A stretch of DNA of 64,000 bases, from assembly GCF_016595245.1 (NCBI RefSeq), contig NZ_JAENHM010000051.1, positions 1-64,000 of the forward strand. The letters run 5' to 3'. A program made the position numbers and the translations under genes. Below, in pieces: positions 44,388 to 53,151 of the stretch. Positions within the stretch are counted from its first letter, which is position 1. Every line of letters starts with the position of its first letter. The notes beneath the pieces are model-generated. The model saw nothing but the letters and a program-made list of their open reading frames with translations, searched no databases and had not been told where the DNA came from. The stretch comes from Azospirillum endophyticum (GTDB lineage: Bacteria > Pseudomonadota > Alphaproteobacteria > Azospirillales > Azospirillaceae).

Positions 44388-44657
44388 ATGGGCAAACTGC
44401 TGGCGGGTCCTAACTGGTTTCTCGAAGTGCGCATCCGAAAGCATTTTCCCTGCCATTTTCATGTGATCGGCAAGGACTTCGAGGCACAGGTCGATGTCGA
44501 GACCCTGGAGATCATCGTCGGCGACATGCCCCGCGCCGTGGAGAAGGATGTCAGGGCCTGGGCGGAAAAGAACCGCCAGACCATGGTCGCCGAATGGAAC
44601 CGGTGCAATCCGGCCCACCAGTACACGCTCAGGGCACAGGAGGACTCCAATGACTAG
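44388..44657 (+). CDS. DUF4160-family protein
   Basis: An 89-residue protein with VRIRKHFPCHFHVIGKDFEA near the N-terminus, the HxHV segment of DUF4160, and a C-terminal VEKDVRAWAEKNRQTMVAEW helix. The start at 44388 follows from the promoter position. It overlaps the DUF2442-HTH gene by eight bases. DUF4160 and DUF2442 genes often occur as such pairs and have been suspected of being toxin-antitoxin-like; no activity can be read from the sequence. Confidence 0.72.
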   Translation: MGKLLAGPNWFLEVRIRKHFPCHFHVIGKDFEAQVDVETLEIIVGDMPRAVEKDVRAWAEKNRQTMVAEWNRCNPAHQYTLRAQEDSND

Positions 44658-45144
44658 CCCGCCCCGGATCGAAACGGTGTCCATCGATGGCACCGTGCTG
44701 ACCGTCGGATGGCAGGACGGCACCGTCGACGACATCGACATCGCCGGTTGGCTCGCCACCCCCGCCCCGGCGGAGGCTGACATCCTGAAGGATCCGGAGG
44801 TGCTGGCGAAACCGCATGTCGCCCATTGGGGAACCGTGGTCGCATGGGACGAGTCCGGAGACATCGGCATCGACCACCATCACCTCAGGCTGATCGCCGC
44901 AGAGCAAAGGCCATTCGGACCGGACGAGCTTGTCGCGTGGCAATCGAGGATGGGCCTGTCCAACCAAGCTGCCGCCGCTCTGCTCGGCGTGGGGGTCAGC
45001 ACCTTCCACACCTACAAGAACGGCAGCGCGCCGATCCCGCCGGTCGTCAAGATCGCGTGCCGGGCCATCGAAAAGGACCCGGTGCTTTTCCAGGCCCACT
45101 ATAAGCCGGTGCAGAAGCGCGGCCGGCCTCGCAAGGCCGCATAA
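44650..45144 (+). CDS. DUF2442 domain fused to a helix-turn-helix domain
   Basis: A 164-residue protein. Residues 5-85 (TVLTVGWQDGTVDDIDIAGW, VAHWGTVVAWDESGDIGIDH) match DUF2442, and residues 95-140 form a DNA-binding helix-turn-helix (LVAWQSRMGLSNQAAAALLG, then VGVSTFHTYKNGSAPIPP). The tail is basic (KRGRPRKAA). As the second gene of the pair it is the likely DNA-binding partner and autoregulator. A long hairpin follows its stop. Confidence 0.72.
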   Translation: MTSPPRIETVSIDGTVLTVGWQDGTVDDIDIAGWLATPAPAEADILKDPEVLAKPHVAHWGTVVAWDESGDIGIDHHHLRLIAAEQRPFGPDELVAWQSRMGLSNQAAAALLGVGVSTFHTYKNGSAPIPPVVKIACRAIEKDPVLFQAHYKPVQKRGRPRKAA

Positions 45145-45170
45145 GCGCGCCCACACCCCTTCCCGCCACA

Positions 45171-45208
45171 CCGAAGAGCCGCGTCCCTCCGGAGACGCGG
45201 CTCTTCGG
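45171..45208 (+). terminator. long hairpin after the DUF2442-HTH gene
   Basis: CCGAAGAGCCGCGTC (45171-45185) pairs exactly with 45194-45208 around an eight-base loop. No T-run follows, so terminator function is only likely. Confidence 0.55.
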
Positions 45209-45295
45209 CGTTCGGAGGCACGACACATCGTTCACAGATGAAACTATCTGTTCACGCCATTTTCTGTGTTGACCGCAGGGGGCATGCGGACGTAC

Positions 45296-45315
45296 TTTTA
45301 ACCAGCCGGTTAAAA
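45296..45315. promoter_or_regulatory. TetR-type operator palindrome
   Basis: TTTTAACC (45296-45303) and GGTTAAAA (45308-45315) form a perfect inverted repeat with a four-base spacer, 52 bases before the first gene of the ABC/catabolic operon. The TetR-family gene at 53152 is the last gene of that operon and is the natural candidate to bind it. Confidence 0.6.
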
Positions 45316-45366
45316 CATAGCGACCGCCACACTGGTCGCCCCGAGCCCGCCGGCCGGAGGAGACGC

Positions 45367-46176
45367 ATGGAACCCCGCTCTCGCTCGGGCGCAGCATTGC
45401 GCCTGCTCAATTCCGACTGGGTCCGCCCCATCCTGCTGATGGTCATCCTGCTGGTTCTGTGGGATCTGTCGGTCCGGGTGTTTGGCGTTCCAGCCTATCT
45501 CGTGCCGAAGCCCGGCGACGTCGTGCTGGCGATGATCGACGAATGGCCGCGCCTGCTGGCCGAATCCGTCCCGACCTTCACGGCCACGCTCGGCGGCTTC
45601 GCGCTGTCGGTGCTGTTCGGCATTCCCATCGCGATGCTGATCGCCGGATCGCGCGTGGTCGAGGCCTATGTCTACCCGCTGCTGGTCTTCTCGCAGTCGA
45701 TCCCCAAGGTCGCCATCGCGCCGCTGTTCGTGGTGTGGTTCGGCTTCGGCCTGATGCCGAAGGTGATCGCCGCCTTCCTGCTGGGCTTCTTCCCGGTCGT
45801 GGTGTCGGCGGTGCAGGGCTTCAAGTCGGTCGACAACGAGATGATGGATCTCGCCCGCTCGATGAAGGCGTCGCGCCTCCAGACCTTCCAGATGGTCAGC
45901 CTGCCGCATGCGCTGCCGGCGATCTTCGCCGGGCTGAAGGTTTCGATCACCCTGGCCGTGGTCGGGGCGGTGGTCGGCGAATTCGTCGGCTCCAACTCCG
46001 GCATCGGCTTCGTCCTGCAACGCTCCATCGGCAATTTCGAACTGCCCTTGATGTTCGCGGCGCTGACCGTGCTGGCGCTGATGGGCGTCGTGCTGTTCTG
46101 GGTCATCGACGTGGTCGAGCGCTACACCATTCCCTGGCACGCCAGCCAGCGCCACAAGGCCGGCCTCGGCGCCTGA
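45367..46176 (+). CDS. ABC transporter permease, NitT/TauT/SsuC type
   Basis: A 269-residue membrane protein of the nitrate/taurine/aliphatic sulfonate class. VPAYLVPKPGDVVLAMIDEW near residue 38, FSQSIPKVAIAPLFVVWFGF near 112 and the EAA loop MMDLARSMKASRLQTFQMVS near 160 are all typical. GGAGGAGA precedes the start. It is the first gene of an eight-gene run that continues through the enzymes to the TetR gene. Confidence 0.9.
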   Translation: MEPRSRSGAALRLLNSDWVRPILLMVILLVLWDLSVRVFGVPAYLVPKPGDVVLAMIDEWPRLLAESVPTFTATLGGFALSVLFGIPIAMLIAGSRVVEAYVYPLLVFSQSIPKVAIAPLFVVWFGFGLMPKVIAAFLLGFFPVVVSAVQGFKSVDNEMMDLARSMKASRLQTFQMVSLPHALPAIFAGLKVSITLAVVGAVVGEFVGSNSGIGFVLQRSIGNFELPLMFAALTVLALMGVVLFWVIDVVERYTIPWHASQRHKAGLGA

Positions 46177-46288
46177 CGCGCCGTCGCCTGCCCTACGGTC
46201 AAAACCTCAATTCGCCGACAAGAACCCCGACGCCGCGATGATGCGGCCGACGGGGCGATCCACCACCCATGGGAGGTCACCGGTCGTG

Positions 46289-47305
46289 ATGAAGAAAACC
46301 ATCGTCGCCGCGCTCTGCGCCTTTGCCGCCTCCACCTTGCCGGCGCAGGCCGCCGACAAGGTGACGCTGATGCTGAACTGGTACGTCTACGGCGAGCATG
46401 CGCCCTTCTACTACGGCAAGGACAAGGGGCTGTACGAGGCCGAGGGCATCGACCTGGAAATCCAGGAAGGCCGCGGCTCGGCGGTGACGACGCAGCTGGT
46501 CGCCAGCAAGGGCGTCACCTTCGGCTATGTCGACGTGCCGACCATGATCAAGGCCGCCATGAAGGGCGCGCCGGTGACCTCGCCGGGCGTGCTGCTGCAG
46601 ACCAGCCCGATGTCGGCGATGGGCTTCACCGAGAAGAACATCCGCAAGCCGGAGGACATCAAGAACCGCATCGTCGCCATGACGCCGGGCGACAGCATGT
46701 CCCAGATCTGGCCGCTGTTCCTGAAGAAGACCGGCCTGAAGGAGCGCGACTTCGAGGTGGTGTCGGGCGACGCGCAGACCAAGCTGAACGCCGTCATCAA
46801 CGGTCAGGCCGACCTGCTGCTGGGCTACGTCATGGACCAGAGCATGAAGATCAAGGACGCCACCGGCAAGTCGGTGACGCCGATCCGCTTCGCCGACTAC
46901 GGCGTCAACATGGTCTCCTCCGGCATCATCGCCAACACCGACGTGATGAAGAGCAACCCGGACCTCGTCCGCCGCTTCATGGCCGCCACCACCAAGGCGG
47001 TGGAAGAGGCGGAGAAGGCGCCGAAGGACGCAGCCGCCGCCATCCTGAAGGCCAACCCGAAGGGCGGCAAGCCGGACACGCTGCAGGAAGGCTTCGAGCT
47101 GACCATCCCGCTCTACCGCACCAAGGAGACGGAGAAGATGCGGCCCTTCCAGGTCACCGACGCCAACATGAAGGAGACGGTCGATCTGCTGGTCGAGTAT
47201 GGCGGGCTGGACGCGGCGGCCAAGGAGAACCCCAAGCGCTTCTACACCCGCGAGTTCCTGCCGCCCGACCCCGCCGCCCAGGCGATGAACGCCGCCGCCA
47301 AGTAA
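46289..47305 (+). CDS. ABC transporter binding protein, NMT1/THI5-like
   Basis: A 338-residue periplasmic protein with a signal peptide (VAALCAFAASTLPAQAADK). KVTLMLNWYVYGEHAPFYYG at the mature start, then GKDKGLYEAEGIDLEIQEGR and VGYVDVPT-like FGYVDVPTMIKAA, are typical of NMT1/THI5 proteins, which bind pyrimidines, sulfonates, phthalates or other small aromatic or heterocyclic ligands. The ATG at 46289 is chosen because the signal peptide begins there and GGGAGGT precedes it. Confidence 0.88.
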   Translation: MKKTIVAALCAFAASTLPAQAADKVTLMLNWYVYGEHAPFYYGKDKGLYEAEGIDLEIQEGRGSAVTTQLVASKGVTFGYVDVPTMIKAAMKGAPVTSPGVLLQTSPMSAMGFTEKNIRKPEDIKNRIVAMTPGDSMSQIWPLFLKKTGLKERDFEVVSGDAQTKLNAVINGQADLLLGYVMDQSMKIKDATGKSVTPIRFADYGVNMVSSGIIANTDVMKSNPDLVRRFMAATTKAVEEAEKAPKDAAAAILKANPKGGKPDTLQEGFELTIPLYRTKETEKMRPFQVTDANMKETVDLLVEYGGLDAAAKENPKRFYTREFLPPDPAAQAMNAAAK

Positions 47306-47369
47306 GCGCGAGCCAGACGTGACCGACCGACCCACCGCCCAGCCCACAGCAGGGAGCGACGAGGAGAGC

Positions 47370-48194
47370 ATGGCACAGCCTCAGTTGAAACTGGTCGGCG
47401 AGGCGGCGACGCAGCGCCTGTCCGGCGAGCCGCTGATCCGCATCGACGGCGTGACCAAGACCTATCGCACCCGCGACGGCGAGGTGCCGTCGCTCCGCCC
47501 GATCACCTTCGACGTGCGGCCGGGCGAGTTCCTGGTGGTGGTCGGTCCGTCCGGCTGCGGCAAGTCCACCCTGCTGAAGATGCTGGCCGGCCTGCTGCCG
47601 GTCAGCAGCGGGACCATCAAAATCGAAGGCGACACGGTCACCGAGCCGCACGACGACACCGGCATCGTCTTCCAGAGCCCGACCCTGCTGGCCTGGCGCT
47701 CGGTTCTGCGCAACATCATGCTGCCGGTGGAAATCCGCCGGCTGCCGCGCGAGCGCTATCTGGAGCGTGCCCACAAGCTGGTCGAGATGACCGGGCTGAA
47801 GGGGTTCGAGAACAAATATCCCTGGCAGCTGTCGGGCGGCATGCAGCAGCGCGCCGCCCTGTGCCGGGCGCTGGTGCACGACCCGAAGATCCTGCTGATG
47901 GACGAGCCGTTCGGCGCGCTCGACGCCATGACGCGGGAACGGATGAATGTCGAGCTGCAGCGCATCCAGCACGAGACCGGCAAGACGGTGATCCTGATCA
48001 CCCACTCGATCCCCGAGGCGGTGTTCCTGGCCGACCGGGTGATGGTGATGTCGGAACGGCCCGGCACCATCGCCGCCACCTACGAGGTCCCGCTGCCGCG
48101 CCCGCGGACGCTGGACGTCATGGGCGATCCGGTCTTCATCCAGCTGACCCAGACCATCCGCAAGCATTTCGCGGCGCAGGGGCATCTGGATTAA
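47370..48194 (+). CDS. ABC transporter ATPase, NitT/TauT/SsuB type
   Basis: A 274-residue ATPase: Walker A GPSGCGKSTL near residue 62, Q-loop IVFQSPTLLAWRSVLRN, signature LSGGMQQRAALCRALV near 155, Walker B ILLMDEPFGALDAMTRE and H-loop LITHSIPEAVFLADRV. The ATG at 47370 follows GAGGAGA; a GTG 51 bases upstream is in frame but has a weaker site. It completes the importer with the permease and binding protein. Confidence 0.92.
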   Translation: MAQPQLKLVGEAATQRLSGEPLIRIDGVTKTYRTRDGEVPSLRPITFDVRPGEFLVVVGPSGCGKSTLLKMLAGLLPVSSGTIKIEGDTVTEPHDDTGIVFQSPTLLAWRSVLRNIMLPVEIRRLPRERYLERAHKLVEMTGLKGFENKYPWQLSGGMQQRAALCRALVHDPKILLMDEPFGALDAMTRERMNVELQRIQHETGKTVILITHSIPEAVFLADRVMVMSERPGTIAATYEVPLPRPRTLDVMGDPVFIQLTQTIRKHFAAQGHLD

Positions 48195-48206
48195 GCGGCA
48201 ACGTTA

Positions 48207-48340
48207 GACCCCCACCCTAACCCTCCCCCGCTGGGCGGGGGAGGGAACTGCCGCAGCCCTTCTGCAAAGCTCCTGTCTCCCTCCCCTGCCCAGCGGGGGA
48301 GGGAAGGGGCCCATGCGTCAGCATGGGAAGGGTGGGGGCA
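48207..48340. repeat. class B GC-rich inverted repeat (copy 2)
   Basis: Left part GACCCCCACCCTAACCCTCC, right part ending GGAAGGGTGGGGGCA, with the extra palindrome CCCATGCGTCAGCATGGG. It separates the transporter genes from the enzyme genes of the same operon. Confidence 0.75.
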
Positions 48341-48360
48341 ATACTCGAAGGAATTTCACC

Positions 48361-49725
48361 ATGTCCGCCCCCCGTCTCCGCATCCGCGCCATCGAGCTGT
48401 ACGAGCGGCCCGTCCGTTTCGTGAAGCCGTTCCGCTTCGGCGCGGTGACGGTGGAGGCTGCCCCGCAATCCTTCGTCCGCGCCCTGGTCGCGGTCGAGGG
48501 ACAGGGGGAGGCCTGGGGGGCGACGGCCGAGATGATGATGCCGAAATGGTTCGACAAGCGCCCGGACCGCAGCCCGGCCCAGACGGTGGACGGGCTGCGC
48601 CGCTCGCTGATCGAAGCGCGCGACGCCTATCTGTCCGACGGCCGGCTCGACACCGCCTTCGGCCATCACGCCGCCTACAGCCCGGCGCTGGAGCCGAAGC
48701 TGGCCGCCGCCTTCGGGCCGGCGCAGATCGACAAGGCGGTGTTCGACGGGCTTCTGCGGGTGCTGGGCCTGAACGCGTTCGACGGGCTGGGCGGCAATGT
48801 CGGCGGGCTGGATGCGCGGCTGGCGCCCGACCTCGGCGGCTTCGATCTGGACGGGTTCCTGCGCGGGCTTTCCCCGCTCGCCGAGGTGGAGCTGCGCCAC
48901 ACCGTCGGGCTGCTCGACAAGGCGGAAGATTTGCGCGCCCTGCTGGAGTGCTCGCCGCTGCGTTGGTTCAAGATCAAGCTGGGCGGCGACGTGGCCGCCG
49001 ATGCCGACCGGCTGGCGGAACTGGCCGGCGTGCTGGAAACCGCCGCCCCCGGCTACCGCGCCACGCTGGACGGCAACGAACAGTACCGCGACGCCGGCCA
49101 TGTCGCCGAGCTGCTCGACCGGATCGACGCCTCCCCTACCCTTGCCGGCTTCCGCAAGGCGCTGGCCTATCTGGAACAGCCGATCACGCGGGAGGCGGCG
49201 CTCGCCCGGCCGCTGGGCGCGGTGGCGGAGCGGGTGCCGGTGATCATCGACGAATCCGACGACGGCTACGATGCCTTTCCGCGCGCCCGCGCGATGGGCT
49301 ATCGCGGGGTGTCGTCGAAATCCTGCAAGGGCCTGTACAAGGCGATGGTCAACCGCGCGCGCTGCGCGGCGTGGGGGCCGCCGCACTTCATCTCCGCCGA
49401 GGATCTGACCTGTCAGGCCGGGCTGTCGGTGCAGCAGGACACTGCCCTGGTCGCCTTCCTCGGCATCCCGCATGCCGAGCGCAACGGCCACCAGTATGGC
49501 GGCGGCTTCGGCAGCGCGGCGGAGGGCGCGGCCTTCCTCGCCGCCCATCCCGGCTTCTACGCCCGCGACGCCGACGGGACGGTCCGGCTCGCCACCGGCA
49601 CCGGCCGGCTGCCGACCGCCCCGCTGTCGGCACCGGGCTACGCACATCTTTCCGACCCCGACTGGGCCGGCCTGTCCCCCCTTTCAAACCCGACATCAGC
49701 GCATTCCGAAGGAGTCCACCCATGA
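48361..49725 (+). CDS. enolase-superfamily enzyme (mandelate racemase/muconate lactonising-like)
   Basis: A 454-residue enzyme. Active-site marks in order: FKIKLGGD near residue 203 (a KxK pair on the second strand), LDGNEQY near 238 and LEQPITR near 272 and IIDESDDGYD near 297 (the three metal-binding acidic residues), and SSKSCKG near 320, where Lys residues face the metal. This is neither the classic mandelate racemase His-Asp ending nor a dipeptide epimerase ending I can name, so the reaction (dehydration, racemisation or cycloisomerisation of an acid) is open. It overlaps the Gfo/Idh/MocA gene by four bases. Confidence 0.78.
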   Translation: MSAPRLRIRAIELYERPVRFVKPFRFGAVTVEAAPQSFVRALVAVEGQGEAWGATAEMMMPKWFDKRPDRSPAQTVDGLRRSLIEARDAYLSDGRLDTAFGHHAAYSPALEPKLAAAFGPAQIDKAVFDGLLRVLGLNAFDGLGGNVGGLDARLAPDLGGFDLDGFLRGLSPLAEVELRHTVGLLDKAEDLRALLECSPLRWFKIKLGGDVAADADRLAELAGVLETAAPGYRATLDGNEQYRDAGHVAELLDRIDASPTLAGFRKALAYLEQPITREAALARPLGAVAERVPVIIDESDDGYDAFPRARAMGYRGVSSKSCKGLYKAMVNRARCAAWGPPHFISAEDLTCQAGLSVQQDTALVAFLGIPHAERNGHQYGGGFGSAAEGAAFLAAHPGFYARDADGTVRLATGTGRLPTAPLSAPGYAHLSDPDWAGLSPLSNPTSAHSEGVHP

Positions 49726-50873
49726 GCACCAAGCGCCTCGGCCTCATCATGCACGGCGTCACCGGGCGGATGGGCATGAACCAGCACCTGATCCGCTCGA
49801 TCCTGGCGATCCGCGCCCAGGGCGGCGTCACCCTGTCGGACGGCTCGCGCGTCATGCCCGACCCGATCATCGTCGGCCGCAACGCCGAGAAGATGCAGGA
49901 GCTGGCCCGCCGCCACGGCATCGAGCGCTGGAGCGACAACATCGACGCCGCGCTGGAAAACCCGGACGACGTGATCTTCTTCGACGCCGGCACCACCCAG
50001 ATGCGCCCGACGCTGCTGGAAAAGGCGATCCGCGCCGGCAAGCACGTCTATTGCGAGAAGCCCATCGCCACCAACCTGGACGAGGCGCTGCGCGTCGTCC
50101 GGCTGGCCGCCGAGGCCGGGGTGAAGAACGGCACGGTGCAGGACAAGCTGTTCCTGCCGGGCCTGGAGAAGCTGCGCATGCTGCGCGACAGCGGTTTCTT
50201 CGGCCGCATGCTGTCGGTGCGCGGCGAGTTCGGCTACTGGGTGTTCGAGGGCGACTGGCAGCCGGCGCAGCGTCCCTCGTGGAATTATCGGGAAGAGGAT
50301 GGCGGCGGCATCATCCTCGACATGATCTGCCACTGGCGCTATGTGCTCGACAACCTGTTCGGCACGGTGAAGAGCATCTCCTGCCTGGGCGCCACCCACA
50401 TCCCGGAACGCTGGGACGAGACGGGCAAGCCCTACAAGGCGACCGCCGACGATGCCGCCTATGCGATGTTCGAGCTTGAGGGCGGGGTGATCGCCACCAT
50501 CAACTCGTCCTGGTGCACCCGCGTCTACCGCGACGATCTGGTGACCTTCCATGTCGACGGCACCAACGGCTCGGCGGTCGCAGGATTGACCGACTGCGTG
50601 ATCCAGCCGCGCCAGGGCACGCCGCGCCCGGTGTGGAACCCGGACCAGAAGCAGACCATCGACTTCTACGACACCTGGCAGCCGGTGCCCGACAACGCCG
50701 TGTTCGACAACGGCTTCAAGGTGCAGTGGGAGTCCTTCATCCGCCATGTGGTCGAGGACACCCCCTACAATCACGGCCTGATCGAAGGCGCCAAGGGCGT
50801 CCAGCTGGTGGAATGCGCGATGCAGAGCTGGCGCGAACGCCGCTGGGTCGACGTGCCGGCCATCGAGGGCTGA
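49722..50873 (+). CDS. Gfo/Idh/MocA-family NAD(P)-dependent oxidoreductase
   Basis: A 383-residue oxidoreductase. The N-terminal nucleotide site is LIMHGVTGRMGMNQHLIRSI, a variant of the usual GxGxxG; GKHVYCEKPIATN near residue 110 carries the EKP motif with the Lys; DMICHWRYVLDNLFG near 205 holds the region of the catalytic residues. Members oxidise or reduce sugars, inositols and sugar acids. It lies between the enolase-type and DUF993 genes in a translationally coupled run. Confidence 0.85.
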   Translation: MSTKRLGLIMHGVTGRMGMNQHLIRSILAIRAQGGVTLSDGSRVMPDPIIVGRNAEKMQELARRHGIERWSDNIDAALENPDDVIFFDAGTTQMRPTLLEKAIRAGKHVYCEKPIATNLDEALRVVRLAAEAGVKNGTVQDKLFLPGLEKLRMLRDSGFFGRMLSVRGEFGYWVFEGDWQPAQRPSWNYREEDGGGIILDMICHWRYVLDNLFGTVKSISCLGATHIPERWDETGKPYKATADDAAYAMFELEGGVIATINSSWCTRVYRDDLVTFHVDGTNGSAVAGLTDCVIQPRQGTPRPVWNPDQKQTIDFYDTWQPVPDNAVFDNGFKVQWESFIRHVVEDTPYNHGLIEGAKGVQLVECAMQSWRERRWVDVPAIEG

Positions 50874-50889
50874 GGCGTCGACGTCGATT

Positions 50890-51020
50890 GCCCCCACCTA
50901 ACCTCCCCCGCTGAGCGGGGGAGGGACTGCCGCTGCTCTCCCGAACAAGCACCTACCCCCTCCCCCGGATCGGACGGACCTTCGGTCCGCCGAGAGCGGG
51001 GGAGGGTTGGGGTGGGGGCA
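50890..51020. repeat. class B GC-rich inverted repeat (copy 3)
   Basis: CCCCCACCTAACCTCCCCCG on the left and GAGGGTTGGGGTGGGGGCA on the right, with an inserted palindrome CGGACGGACCTTCGGTCCGCCG. It lies between the Gfo/Idh/MocA and DUF993 genes. Confidence 0.75.
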
Positions 51021-51051
51021 GGCGGCAACGACTTTTCCAGGAACTCCGCCC

Positions 51052-52212
51052 ATGCCGACCATCCGCCTCCCCCGCGCCGACCGCAGCATCGAAAGCTACA
51101 CGCTGGCCCCGCCGCGCGGCTTTCCCGCCCGCACCGAACGGCCGCTGACCCGCATCGCCTTCGCCGCCGCCCATATGGTCGCCGACCCGTTGGCCGAGTG
51201 CGATCCGTGGCTGGCCCCGGCCATCGACTGGGACCGCAGCATCGCCTTCCGCGAGCATCTGTGGGACCTCGGCCTCGGCGTCGCCGAGGCGATGGACACG
51301 GCGCAGCGCGGCATGGGGCTGGACTGGCCGACCTCGCTGGAGCTGATCCGGCGGTCGCAGTCGGCGGCCAAGGCGCGCGGCGGGGTGATCGCCTGCGGCG
51401 CCGGCACCGACCATCTGGCGCCGGAGAACGCCCGCAGCGTCGACGACGTCATCCGCGCCTATGAGGAGCAGATCGAGGCCATCGAGGCTCTCGACGGCCG
51501 CATCATCCTGATGGCGTCGCGCGCGCTGGCCCGCGTCGCCACGGGGCCGGAGGATTATGTCCGCGTCTATGGCCGCATCCTGTCGCAGGTGAAACAGCCG
51601 GTCATCCTGCACTGGCTGGGCGACATGTTCGACCCGGCGCTGGCCGGCTATTGGGGCACGGCCGACGTCGATGCGGCGATGGACACCGCGCTGTCGATCA
51701 TCGGCGACTACGCCGCCAAGGTGGACGGCATCAAGATCTCGCTGCTCGACAAGGACAAGGAGATCGTCATGCGGCGGCGTCTTCCGGACGGCGTGCGCAT
51801 GTACACCGGCGACGACTTCAATTACGCCGAGCTGATCGCCGGCGACGGGCAGCACAAGTCCGACGCGCTGCTCGGCATCTTCGACGCCATCGCGCCGGCC
51901 GCAGCGGCCGCGCTGGCCCATCTGGCCGAGGGCGACGAGGCGGGGTTCCACGACATCCTGGCGCCGACCGTGCCGCTGTCGCGCCACATCTTCAAGGCGC
52001 CGACCCGCTTCTACAAGACCGGCGTCGTCTTCATGGCCTACCTGAACGGCCACCAGGACCATTTCACCATGGTCGGCGGGCAGGAGAGCACGCGCTCCAC
52101 CCTGCATCTGGCCGAGCTGTTCCAGCTGGCCGACAAGGCCGGGCTGCTGTCCGATCCGGACCGCGCGGCCCAGCGGATGGCGACGGTGATGGCGGTGCGG
52201 GGGATTTCGTGA
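51052..52212 (+). CDS. DUF993-family protein (DHDPS-like TIM barrel)
   Basis: A 386-residue protein of the DUF993 group, usually annotated as dihydrodipicolinate synthase-like. Visible segments are IAFAAAHMVADPLAECDPWL, GVAEAMDTAQRGMGLDWPTS, VILHWLGDMFDPALAGYWGT and GIKISLLDKDKEIVMRRRLP, with a Lys at the strand where aldolases form the Schiff base (KISLLD), and MYTGDDFNYAELI. A lyase or aldolase role on a keto acid or keto sugar is inferred. It overlaps the following TIM-barrel gene by one base. Confidence 0.8.
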   Translation: MPTIRLPRADRSIESYTLAPPRGFPARTERPLTRIAFAAAHMVADPLAECDPWLAPAIDWDRSIAFREHLWDLGLGVAEAMDTAQRGMGLDWPTSLELIRRSQSAAKARGGVIACGAGTDHLAPENARSVDDVIRAYEEQIEAIEALDGRIILMASRALARVATGPEDYVRVYGRILSQVKQPVILHWLGDMFDPALAGYWGTADVDAAMDTALSIIGDYAAKVDGIKISLLDKDKEIVMRRRLPDGVRMYTGDDFNYAELIAGDGQHKSDALLGIFDAIAPAAAAALAHLAEGDEAGFHDILAPTVPLSRHIFKAPTRFYKTGVVFMAYLNGHQDHFTMVGGQESTRSTLHLAELFQLADKAGLLSDPDRAAQRMATVMAVRGIS

Positions 52213-53078
52213 TGCGCGACTTCTCCACGGACCACCGCTGGCTGTCGATCAACACCGCCACGGTGCGCAAGCAGGGCGATCTGGTGGAGATCCTCGACGC
52301 CTGCGCCCGCCGCGGCATCCGTGCCGTCGCGCCCTGGCGCGACCAGGTGGCGACGGTCGGACTCGACGCCGCGGTGCGGGCGGTGCGGGCGGGAGAGCTC
52401 GAGCTGTCCGGCTATTGCCGCGGCGGCATGTTCCCGGCCGATCCGTCCAGGGCGGCGGAGGTGCGCGACGACAATCGCCGCGCGGTGGACGAGGCGGCGG
52501 CGCTGGGGGCCGCCTGCCTGGTGCTGGTGGTCGGCGGGCTGCCGCAATTCTCCCGGCCCGGCTCGGCCGCCAGCAAGGACATCGCGCTGGCCCGCTCGCA
52601 GGTCGAGGACGGCATCGCCGAGCTGCTGGATTATGCCCGCAACGCCGGCATGCCTCTGGCGATCGAGCCGCTGCACCCGATGTATGCCGCCGACCGCGCC
52701 TGCGTGAACACGATGGCCCACGCGCTCGACCTCTGCGACCGGCTGGATCCGGGCCGGACGGGATCGCTGGGGGTGGCGGTCGACGTCTACCATGTCTGGT
52801 GGGACCCGGATCTGGAGGCGCAGATCGCGCGCGCCGGTAGTGAGCGGCTGATGGCCTTCCATGTCTGCGACTGGCTGGTGCCGACCAGCGACCTGCTGCT
52901 CGACCGCGGCATGATGGGCGACGGCGTCATCGACATCCCGCGCATCCGCGGCTGGGTCGAGGAGTGCGGCTTCGCCGGCTATTCGGAGGTGGAGATCTTC
53001 TCGCAAAGCACTTGGTGGGAAAAGCCGATGGGCGAGGTGCTGGACACCTGCATCGAGCGGCACCGCAGCGTGGTTTGA
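52212..53078 (+). CDS. sugar phosphate isomerase/epimerase family (xylose isomerase-like TIM barrel)
   Basis: A 288-residue TIM barrel of the AP-endonuclease-2/xylose-isomerase-like family. LAIEPLHPMYAADRACVNTM near residue 155 has the first Glu metal ligand, GVAVDVYHVWWDPDLEAQIA near 195 the Asp and His, AFHVCDWLVP the next His, and GYSEVEIFSQSTWW the last Glu. All four metal-binding positions appear intact. Members are epimerases, isomerases or decarboxylases of keto sugars. It ends 73 bases before the TetR gene. Confidence 0.85.
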   Translation: MRDFSTDHRWLSINTATVRKQGDLVEILDACARRGIRAVAPWRDQVATVGLDAAVRAVRAGELELSGYCRGGMFPADPSRAAEVRDDNRRAVDEAAALGAACLVLVVGGLPQFSRPGSAASKDIALARSQVEDGIAELLDYARNAGMPLAIEPLHPMYAADRACVNTMAHALDLCDRLDPGRTGSLGVAVDVYHVWWDPDLEAQIARAGSERLMAFHVCDWLVPTSDLLLDRGMMGDGVIDIPRIRGWVEECGFAGYSEVEIFSQSTWWEKPMGEVLDTCIERHRSVV

Positions 53079-53151
53079 AATCGCTGGCGGACGCTTCTAC
53101 CATGGGGGAGAACAAGCCCCCTCCCCCGGACCGCAGGAGCCGGCTTCCCGC

